DNA from: a virus
IMG/VR virus record: IMGVR_UViG_3300044712_002096
Span: 1 to 44,322 of that record
DNA length: 44,322 nt
Direction: 5' to 3' (one strand)
Shown here: in pieces, positions 23,154-30,529 of the stretch
How positions within the stretch are numbered: position 1 is the stretch's first letter
Layout of the letters: each line of letters opens with the position of its first letter
Made by a program: the position numbers and the translations under genes
Notes under the pieces: generated by a model
Databases searched by the model: none
Told to the model about the DNA's origin: nothing
What the model saw: only the letters and a program-made list of their open reading frames with translations

Positions 23154-23968
23154 TGCTCAAACCTATTAATAATACGATCACCGTGGTACTTGGCCCAATT
23201 ATTAACGATACGGATTTTAAAACTCGTGTCACGAACTTAGCGTGGGATGCGCCAGGACTAACGCTTAATTTAATTCGAGAGAATAGCGACGATCAAAGCA
23301 TTACCCAAGTGAGTCTTACCCCCACCGTCACGACTTGGGCTCATGTTGCTAATGGGTATTATGAACTCACCATCCCCGACACGGTTAACGATGCGGGTGG
23401 CATTATCCATGCTGTTGGGTATGCCACGGGTGTCCTTCCGTTTCGCAGTGTGGTTTATAGTATCGTGCCTGAAAATGTTTACGCAGACATTATGGACACG
23501 GGGGTCTTATCATGGCTGCGAAATATGATTCAAGCCATTGGGTTGAATTATCAATTTACGGCAACGGCGTTAGCACAGGCTGCTGCTAGTGGTGTGCAAG
23601 TCTTGCCGTTAAGCGTGACGGTGGGGGTGGGGCAGGTATCCAGTTTTGAATGGGTGGCGTGGCAATATGCAGGATTTGCATTTGGCCCGATGGTGATTAC
23701 GGATGCGCTAGGTTCGCCCATTGATTTACAAGGAAAAACTCTCACGTTTATCGCTTATAAACAAGATAATACGACGGTTGATTTTTCGTTGAGTGGGGCG
23801 AATATCACGATCAGTGGGGCTTCTCATAATCAGGTAACGATTACTTCGGACGATACATATACAGGGACGGCAAGGGATCTGAAATGGGCTTTACGAAATG
23901 ACACGGATGACACGGTGTTAGCACGCGGGACACTATCGATTAAACCTGTGCCGGATACGCCCACGTAA
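23153..23968 (+). CDS. Putative tail/baseplate protein, 271 aa
   Basis: A two-part beta-rich protein. The first 130 residues include TWAHVANGYYELTIPD, and the second part (about 160-270) begins SSFEWVAWQYAGFAFGPMVITD and continues with a domain containing DLQGKTLTFIAYKQDNTTVDF, similar to immunoglobulin-like or BppU-like domains of phage appendages. The position between adhesin and tail tube genes suggests a virion appendage. It has the leaderless promoter arrangement. Confidence 0.5.
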   Translation: MLKPINNTITVVLGPIINDTDFKTRVTNLAWDAPGLTLNLIRENSDDQSITQVSLTPTVTTWAHVANGYYELTIPDTVNDAGGIIHAVGYATGVLPFRSVVYSIVPENVYADIMDTGVLSWLRNMIQAIGLNYQFTATALAQAAASGVQVLPLSVTVGVGQVSSFEWVAWQYAGFAFGPMVITDALGSPIDLQGKTLTFIAYKQDNTTVDFSLSGANITISGASHNQVTITSDDTYTGTARDLKWALRNDTDDTVLARGTLSIKPVPDTPT

Positions 23969-24009
23969 GAGGGTAAATACTTTTTAGATTTTTTTAATTA
24001 GGAGCAACT

Positions 24010-24588
24010 ATGCCAAGTTTTCTTCACGTCAATGGTTACGCAACGGTTGGAGTGGCTGCCGCAAACACTCACACACAAAATGGTTTCAATGAATTGGGTT
24101 GGACGGTGGATGGTGTCGAGATCGCTGAGACCCATTATGCCGAGGATGTTTATACAGATCGATTGGGCGGGCATATTCCTGAGGATGTGCAGAACTTTGG
24201 GATGGAAGCACGAATCACCCTCGACCTGATTAAGTATGATTTAGACGTATTACGAGATGTTATTACTCGTGAATATCAAGGTACGGTTGGAGTGACTCCG
24301 AATGAGTCGTCTTTAGCTGGCGATTTGATGATCGCTTGCAATAAAATGTTTAGCGTTTACATCAAGCGACAATATGGTGGCACAACGGGAGATTGTAAGA
24401 ATCCAGGCTCCTTGGCCACAGTGAACAATTATTCCAGCGGTACTCCTGAGGGTAATTGGGCTTTCCCGCAGTGTTATGTGGTGGATGAACGCTCTTATAA
24501 GGTGGGTACAAAGGTTACTCGTCATCGTTTGGTGCTCCGCGCATTACCGAATGCTTCTGGAATACTTTACTACGAGAACATTACCTAA
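24010..24588 (+). CDS. Major tail tube protein
   Basis: A 192-residue protein located before the G/GT chaperone genes and the tape measure, the standard place for the tail tube. ELGWTVDGVEI, DVYTDRLGGHIPEDVQNFGM and the C-terminal beta strands (HRLVLRALPNASGILYYENI) fit a tail tube fold. The ribosome site AGGAG lies 6 nt upstream of ATG 24010. No sheath gene is present, which supports a siphovirus tail. Confidence 0.72.
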   Translation: MPSFLHVNGYATVGVAAANTHTQNGFNELGWTVDGVEIAETHYAEDVYTDRLGGHIPEDVQNFGMEARITLDLIKYDLDVLRDVITREYQGTVGVTPNESSLAGDLMIACNKMFSVYIKRQYGGTTGDCKNPGSLATVNNYSSGTPEGNWAFPQCYVVDERSYKVGTKVTRHRLVLRALPNASGILYYENIT

Positions 24589-24617
24589 TTAACCATCTTA
24601 TAAAGAAAGTGAATTGT

Positions 24618-25067
24618 ATGAGCGAGCAAGCGTTGTTCTTTGACCCGAATGAAGTGAAGATTTTTGAGTATTATAATGGGGAACAATTGGTCGCAGTTGA
24701 TCCTTATGACGTGATGCTCAAAATCGCGTCGTTTGATGATTTTGATTGGGAAGCGGCTTTCGGGACATTCCTGAAACATGAAATGGATTTGGAAGCGGGG
24801 GTGGAGAATATCAAGGAAGCGGGGGAAGCCGCCCGTATGACGATGGGTTTGATCGATAAGTTGCGTGGCGTGTTTAATATTGAGCCGTTACATCGCACAG
24901 GAGAGGGAACTTACGTGGGGTTGGGTGGTTCGCAGGTTTTAAAGGTGTTGATGGATTGGCATGAGTTTTTGAGCACGCTAAAAAAAACGGAAGAAGATAC
25001 GCCGACTTCAGCGCCGAATACGGAACCGGCTGGGTGGGTCGAAAACTCACTTACGCCGAATGGTTAG
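24618..25067 (+). CDS. Tail assembly chaperone G
   Basis: A 149-residue, acidic, mostly helical protein (DVMLKIASFDDFDWEAAFGTF; EAARMTMGLIDKLRG) between tail tube and tape measure genes, as lambda G. A slippery A8 run near its 3' end (24980-24987) can shift part of the ribosomes into the -1 frame to make a longer G-T product. ATG 24618 is chosen; a GTG at 24609 in the same frame is possible. It should coat the tape measure during tail assembly. Confidence 0.75.
   Translation: MSEQALFFDPNEVKIFEYYNGEQLVAVDPYDVMLKIASFDDFDWEAAFGTFLKHEMDLEAGVENIKEAGEAARMTMGLIDKLRGVFNIEPLHRTGEGTYVGLGGSQVLKVLMDWHEFLSTLKKTEEDTPTSAPNTEPAGWVENSLTPNG
24980..24986 (+). other. Programmed -1 frameshift site
   Basis: In the reading frame of the G gene the sequence reads CTA AAA AAA ACG, which contains the ideal -1 slippery heptamer A AAA AAA. 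After the slip the -1 frame is open to 25267 with no stop codon. This matches the conserved G/GT frameshift of long-tailed phages. Confidence 0.8.
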
Positions 25068-25267
25068 GATTACAATTGAATTTGCAGCGTACTCAGCAGC
25101 GTAAATCATTTCCCGTGATGGTGGCGATTGGGTCTGCGTTGGGTTCGGAGTATTCCGAGCAATGGATTGAGAGTATGACGGAAACTCCTATGCAGCGTGA
25201 GATGCTGAAGATGGCGACTGAGAAGGCGAAATCGAACGTGCAATCTCGCATGAATCAGTTTGAATAG
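24986..25267 (+). CDS. Tail assembly chaperone T extension (made as G-T fusion)
   Basis: The -1 frame from the slippery site encodes about 93 residues, including KLTYAEWLGLQLNLQRTQQR and KMATEKAKSNVQSRMNQF. It lacks a convincing start codon of its own (only a GTG at 25034 inside the G gene). T domains recruit the tail tube protein to the tape measure in lambda. It ends 7 nt before the tape measure start at 25275. Confidence 0.75.
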   Translation, partial: NGRRYADFSAEYGTGWVGRKLTYAEWLGLQLNLQRTQQRKSFPVMVAIGSALGSEYSEQWIESMTETPMQREMLKMATEKAKSNVQSRMNQFE

Positions 25268-25274
25268 AGGTAAC

Positions 25275-26975
25275 ATGGCGAATCTAGAAGATATTAAAGC
25301 AATCCTCATCGAATCTAGGCAGGCTTTTATTGTTGCGCATAAGGAAATGTTGGCCGCAGTGAAAGGAAGTTCTGCCTCAGGTACAAAGGCCACTCGACAA
25401 GGCGGACGAAGTGGCGGGGGTGGTGATTTTCGTATGCCGGATATGAGTGGCATTATGCCCGATGATATGCGGCAAATCTTCGCCAGTTTTCAGAATACGT
25501 TACGTCAAATCTTCGGGGGCACGTCGTTATCCAAATTTGAAACCACGCTCAAAAATACGATTGGTCGCGCCGTAGGTGGCCAGGGTCATGGTTTTGTCAA
25601 GCAATTGTTGGCTACAAGCAGCGGTTTAGCGGCTAGGGATGCATTAAAAAGTCGAAGTGTTCCAGCAGATTCAATTCTACACGCGGTTGCACCTCAACGT
25701 TTTCATTGGAAGTCGTTTTTTAAATTAGGACAAACTCGTGCTGCATATCCCTCAGTTTTTTGGCAGGGTTTTGTTCCATCTATTTCTAAACCCGTATTAA
25801 AAAAACAGTTAAAAGGGGAAACAGATTATCAGTTTATCGAACGATTAAGAGCATTGGGGGCAGACCCTTATAAGGGCCAATTTGCTAGATACATGCCTTG
25901 GCGAAGTGGGCTAAGTAGTGCGATGAATATGGCTGGTGTACCGTGGTATAGTCCTGGCAGACCCCCAGATCGAATAAAGCTCAAAGAAAGATGGTCGATA
26001 AATCCAGCAACCATTAACCCAGCAGCAGAAGCGTGGAGATTTATAACAGACTCGCTGAGTGCTAAAAAAGCAGAAAAAGAACAACAAACAATTTCAACCA
26101 CTCCCTTACCACCTGCAAAATTTACCAAACTTGGCAGACTTGGTCGCTGGATGGATGCTGTTCCAGCAATTGGTAATCTAGTCGACAGATTCAAAAAATG
26201 GGGATCAATGTTTACTGACATTGTAGGCCCATTAGCCAGAGTTCCCGTGGGAAAAGGTTGGGCTGGATCAAGCGCAAGACTCTTAGCCGCAGGACGCATA
26301 GGTTTAGGGGCTTTTCCCGCAGCATTAACAGCCGGAAAAGCTGCTTGGTCAGCCGCACGACTTGGGGGTGCTGGTATTTTACGAGCAGGGTTAACGGCTG
26401 GTTCTGCTATGAAAACAGCCGCGACCACAGGACTTGCTGTTGCGGGGGTTACAGCAGGACTCACTAATCCCATCGGTTGGGCCATTGCTCTCACTCTTGC
26501 TACTTCCGCTGTTGCCGGATTCACAGAGATTATGTGGAAATCTCAAGACCGACTCAAAAACTTCAATGGAGATATCGCACGAGTCTTCGCCCGATCCGAA
26601 GTCAACAAAATACAACGCAACATCCGCAGTGGTGAAAACAGAGCCGCCGTCACAGGTTGGCTCCAATACCAATCGGATGCGCTCAAAGAAAACCTCCGAC
26701 CCATGTGGGACACTCTCTTCAATATCCTCGGCGGTATCCTCGCAGGAATCATGGCTATTATCAATCTGCTCGCTGTCCTCTTCAAACTTGCTGAATACGC
26801 CCGTAATCCAGTGAAAGGCATAAAGGATACAATCCATGAAGTGTGGGAATGGGCTAAGGGTATCTGGGGTACTAAGTCCGATTTTGGCCCACTTGGCAAC
26901 ACTTTACGTGAATTTGGTGAGGGTCGCGCCAGTAAATACTTAGACCCCAATATCTTCAAATGGGAAGGAGCATAA
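25275..26975 (+). CDS. Tail tape measure protein (short)
   Basis: A 566-residue protein directly after the G/T pair. It has a helical N-terminus (DIKAILIESRQAFIVAHKEM), an Ala/Gly-rich hydrophobic region with likely membrane segments (about 338-420 and 485-510, the latter ILGGILAGIMAIINLLAVLF), and a C-terminal amphipathic end. At about 1.5 angstrom per residue it predicts a tail of roughly 85 nm or less. ATG 25275 follows AGAGG. Composition shifts toward A+C during this gene, near the proposed replication terminus. Confidence 0.8.
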   Translation: MANLEDIKAILIESRQAFIVAHKEMLAAVKGSSASGTKATRQGGRSGGGGDFRMPDMSGIMPDDMRQIFASFQNTLRQIFGGTSLSKFETTLKNTIGRAVGGQGHGFVKQLLATSSGLAARDALKSRSVPADSILHAVAPQRFHWKSFFKLGQTRAAYPSVFWQGFVPSISKPVLKKQLKGETDYQFIERLRALGADPYKGQFARYMPWRSGLSSAMNMAGVPWYSPGRPPDRIKLKERWSINPATINPAAEAWRFITDSLSAKKAEKEQQTISTTPLPPAKFTKLGRLGRWMDAVPAIGNLVDRFKKWGSMFTDIVGPLARVPVGKGWAGSSARLLAAGRIGLGAFPAALTAGKAAWSAARLGGAGILRAGLTAGSAMKTAATTGLAVAGVTAGLTNPIGWAIALTLATSAVAGFTEIMWKSQDRLKNFNGDIARVFARSEVNKIQRNIRSGENRAAVTGWLQYQSDALKENLRPMWDTLFNILGGILAGIMAIINLLAVLFKLAEYARNPVKGIKDTIHEVWEWAKGIWGTKSDFGPLGNTLREFGEGRASKYLDPNIFKWEGA

Positions 26976-28753
26976 TGGCAGCTAGTACCCTCACCTATCA
27001 AGGCGTTCAAATTGGTTACATCAAAACCAACAGCTTCCGCCAAGAGCCAATCTACGATCCGAGCCACACTGACCTCCTCTACCAAAAGATTACCATCAAC
27101 GTCAGCGGTGTCATTAACCTCTGTGCGCAAGAAAAAGGCAAACTCCCCATCCCCAGCCAAATCATCAATGGAGGCACAAACACTTACGGTTGCAAAGCTC
27201 CCTCCGAAGTCGTCGCCATCCGCCAACGATTACTCACCCCCCGAGGCACACTTGTTTACACAGTTGATGGGGTCGAAATGATCCGCTCCCCACTCCCAGG
27301 ACAAGGACGCGACGAAGCAAACGGCCCCAAACCAATTCACTTCAACGTAATCAAAATCGATGGCGGCCAAAGCCTCTTCGTTGAATACGAAATCGAAACC
27401 TACATTAACGAATGCAACGAAGGCATGTGCTCACAAAACACCACCTACAAACAAATGGGTGGCTTCACCGTCCTCAGTAATCGTTTCGGAGTAAATGATA
27501 GTCTAGACGGTAACTACTTACACACACGCAACATCCAAGGCGTGCTCATCCTCAGTGGTAAAAATGCCCCGCTCGATGCTGCGGCTGCCGCTAAAATTGT
27601 TGCCACCACTATCCTCCCCAGCATCCCCCAAGGATGGAAACGTGAAAATATTACTATCAGTGTAGAACCCGATACCCTCACCTATCGTTACACCATTGTC
27701 GATAAAGAAATGCATTTAGCATTACCTGGGGAAGCTGTTAACATCGATGCTCAATACACCCAAACGTTCGGCATCCTTGGAGCAGGACAAGTAGAAAACG
27801 AAGTCAGTGTCACCATCACTGGCGCACCCAGCACCCCCGAAAAGCCCGAAACCAAATACGACGATCTCCTCAAAACAGCCGCTCGTATCATTTTCTCCCG
27901 CATCAACCTTACAGATAAAAACAGGATGGAGACAGAGGGTGCAGAATGGATTGTGGGCGGCAGTATTACCGAAGACATTTATAATAAAAAGATCACTATT
28001 CGAATTAAAACGAATAAATCCCCACCCAAAAAATTCACCGCAGATGGTTTCAATGCTCTCACCCACCGCATTGGACAAGAAATCCCACTTGATGACATTA
28101 AATTAAACAAAGCTCGTCAACCCGCTAATTATAATGCGTACTTAATTGGCTGTGCTCTCGGCGCACCCTGCGTTGGTAAGTCAATCACACTCCCTAAAAC
28201 ACCTACTGCGGAAAAGCCAAAACAAGAACAGCCACAGGTTAAAGTCGTAAAGCCAGTCCAAAAGAATTACGACCAAAACACGCAGTATTCAGATCAACAG
28301 ACCCAAGCGGCCTATTCTGACAATACCTGCATGGCTGAAAACACATTCACCAACTATAACACGTTCCAAATGAGCGTAGCGGCCCCCAAATCCTACTCTC
28401 AATTTGTTACCGTTGGTGCCCCCATGAGTATCAAAAAAATCCGCTGGATCATTGAACGCACTGGCAAACAACCTGAATTGCCACACCCTGCAACTAATGA
28501 TGTGCTACTTAAAGCCTGGATCTATCCCGATACTCCCGTCCTCCAAGAAGACGGTAAAACATGGTTCTACCGCATTCGAGGTGAATATTGGTACGGACAA
28601 TATGACCCCTACGAATATAACGAACCATTACAATTGCCGCGTAACCCCATGTATAAAGGCGCATTCGGACAGGGGCCAAACTTTATCCCCGCGACTAATT
28701 TCAAAACGGATATCCTCACCCCCTACAATACACAAAATAGGAGCCCACAATAA
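26975..28753 (+). CDS. Tail-tip protein, 592 aa
   Basis: A large protein directly downstream of the tape measure, where distal-tail and hub proteins occur. I do not recognise a family. It is beta-rich with scattered Cys residues (for example NECNEGMCSQNTTYKQMGG), a Lys/Pro/Gln-rich linker near residue 410-450, and a C-terminal domain with Tyr-rich segments. The ribosome site AAGGAG precedes ATG 26975, whose A is shared with the previous stop. It is a likely hub or receptor-proximal component. Confidence 0.6.
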   Translation: MAASTLTYQGVQIGYIKTNSFRQEPIYDPSHTDLLYQKITINVSGVINLCAQEKGKLPIPSQIINGGTNTYGCKAPSEVVAIRQRLLTPRGTLVYTVDGVEMIRSPLPGQGRDEANGPKPIHFNVIKIDGGQSLFVEYEIETYINECNEGMCSQNTTYKQMGGFTVLSNRFGVNDSLDGNYLHTRNIQGVLILSGKNAPLDAAAAAKIVATTILPSIPQGWKRENITISVEPDTLTYRYTIVDKEMHLALPGEAVNIDAQYTQTFGILGAGQVENEVSVTITGAPSTPEKPETKYDDLLKTAARIIFSRINLTDKNRMETEGAEWIVGGSITEDIYNKKITIRIKTNKSPPKKFTADGFNALTHRIGQEIPLDDIKLNKARQPANYNAYLIGCALGAPCVGKSITLPKTPTAEKPKQEQPQVKVVKPVQKNYDQNTQYSDQQTQAAYSDNTCMAENTFTNYNTFQMSVAAPKSYSQFVTVGAPMSIKKIRWIIERTGKQPELPHPATNDVLLKAWIYPDTPVLQEDGKTWFYRIRGEYWYGQYDPYEYNEPLQLPRNPMYKGAFGQGPNFIPATNFKTDILTPYNTQNRSPQ

Positions 28754-30033
28754 TGGCGATTGACATACAAGACCTCTTCACCAATCTCGGCAAAGTCTTC
28801 TACACACATGAAATCAGCGAAAACCATGTGAAGGCGATCCCCACCCAATTCACCGCCATTCAAACCGCCTACGAAAGCACTGGGGATCAAGACCTCATTA
28901 CCGAAATACCCAACATCGAAAACACCTACATTGGCAACAGTCAAACACTAGGTAGCAGTCTAGCCACCATCGCCAACAACACCATCATCACTGTTGTCAA
29001 TGCGGATAATCCCCAACCTAATACCGACTTTTATACCGCCTACGATGAACTTGTCCGACAAATGATGGTTGCAGGAGACACCGTAAAAAAGAACACCATC
29101 ACCGCCAGTATCACCGCCAACACGAACAACGGCGATGGTGTTTTTACCTACTCCATTAAAAACATCAATGGTAAAATCAATGAAAACATTTTCGCAGAAC
29201 ATGTCGTCATCGATTGTACCGCCGATGCGCAAACAGGCGGCATGACCCTCGGCAACGAAAATTTTCTCGCCCAAGGGGAATACTCCATTAGCGATCCCCT
29301 TTCCGCACTCTGGCCCAACAAAGGTTCAGGTTACCAAGCCAGCCTCACTTGCATCAGCGCCACCGGGGACAACAGTTATGGAAATATTCTCACCAACAGC
29401 ACCTTCCTAGCCGATAGCACAGGCTGGACACTCACCTCCTGCTCTATTGATAACAGCATCACCCCTTACTACGGCATCAATACTTTATATGCCACAGGAA
29501 ACGGTAATGCCACACAAACCTTCGACAGCAGCACAGGCACCAGCGGCACACTGTATCCCAACACGCAATACAGTTGTGCCTACTGGGCCAAAGGAACCGG
29601 CACCGTCACCATCAGCCTCACCGATGGCACCAATGCTCTCACTGATGACGCAGGCACAACCAACAGCACCGCCACCGCAATTGCCAGCGATACTACTTGG
29701 GTTTGTACCACCACCAGCTTCATAACCCCCAACATCCTGCCGCCCATTACCCAACTGAAAGTAGCCTTCACAAGTGTCACAGGGAGTATCGCTATCGATT
29801 ACCTGAGTTTAGGACAGATGACCGAACTTTACACTTACGGGCCAAGCCTCGCTATTCATAGTGGAGCCAGTCAGTTTTACCTTGGTGATGGCGCAATCCT
29901 CACCACCACCAACGATTCCGCAGGCAAATTCCAAACCTACTGCAATCGTTATTTCAACCTTCGTGACCAAGCCCGTCAACTTCCTAGTGCTGACAGCGGC
30001 TCAGAAACTATCAGTGACACTTTAATAGGTTAA
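28753..30033 (+). CDS. Tail protein with carbohydrate-binding-like domain
   Basis: A 426-residue protein. Residues about 210-350 (from NILTNSTFLADSTGWTL to AIDYLSL) have the features of a CBM4/9-type jelly-roll: an N-terminal 'NxxF...GW' opening, and a late Ile-Asp-Tyr-Leu strand. The first 150 residues are helical and may be a baseplate-attachment part. It overlaps the preceding stop (TAATG). Binding of a cell-surface glycan is an inference from the domain. Confidence 0.6.
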   Translation: MAIDIQDLFTNLGKVFYTHEISENHVKAIPTQFTAIQTAYESTGDQDLITEIPNIENTYIGNSQTLGSSLATIANNTIITVVNADNPQPNTDFYTAYDELVRQMMVAGDTVKKNTITASITANTNNGDGVFTYSIKNINGKINENIFAEHVVIDCTADAQTGGMTLGNENFLAQGEYSISDPLSALWPNKGSGYQASLTCISATGDNSYGNILTNSTFLADSTGWTLTSCSIDNSITPYYGINTLYATGNGNATQTFDSSTGTSGTLYPNTQYSCAYWAKGTGTVTISLTDGTNALTDDAGTTNSTATAIASDTTWVCTTTSFITPNILPPITQLKVAFTSVTGSIAIDYLSLGQMTELYTYGPSLAIHSGASQFYLGDGAILTTTNDSAGKFQTYCNRYFNLRDQARQLPSADSGSETISDTLIG

Positions 30034-30043
30034 TAGGAGCTAC

Positions 30044-30529
30044 ATGGGCTACGCAATCAACAATGTTCTTAACGCCATTCAACAACACCTCGTCAGTGAT
30101 GAAATCTTCACTGAGGCAGAATGTTTCCTCAGTATCGAACCCACCAAAATCGATACAATGGGTGGCATTTATTGTTGCATAAGCCCAGGCAGTATCAGCA
30201 TCGATCAAGGCTTCGTCGAATCAGCAGGGGCTTACGGCGGACTACTCACCATGCGACTCCACATTCGCCTATGGTCACAAAATGCACTGGACGATACCAG
30301 CCGCGATGGATTAGCCCTCACCCAAACAGCATTAGGTATTTACAGTCGGCTCGCCACCATGATTAACAGCCTGCAAATGTTCCACCATTGCCAAACTGAT
30401 AGTATTGGGAACTTCGCGGAACCCATGCGACTCCTCGAAATTGACAAGCCAGCACGGGATCTCACCCGCCCCGAATGGTTATACATTGATTCTTCCTGGG
30501 AAGTGAGGTTCATGAATAATGTCTTATAG
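30044..30529 (+). CDS. Hypothetical tail-region protein, 161 aa
   Basis: A protein of unknown function. Size and alpha/beta layout (LTMRLHIRLWSQNALD in the middle and a C-terminal LYIDSSWEVRF strand) resemble tail terminator or completion proteins, but the position after the tape measure is not the usual one for them. It has AGGAG before ATG 30044 and overlaps the next gene by 11 nt. Confidence 0.5.
   Translation: MGYAINNVLNAIQQHLVSDEIFTEAECFLSIEPTKIDTMGGIYCCISPGSISIDQGFVESAGAYGGLLTMRLHIRLWSQNALDDTSRDGLALTQTALGIYSRLATMINSLQMFHHCQTDSIGNFAEPMRLLEIDKPARDLTRPEWLYIDSSWEVRFMNNVL

Noticed and set aside
25885-25891. CTAGATA inside the tape measure gene
   Set aside because: An ATG follows at one base, not five, and no gene begins there.
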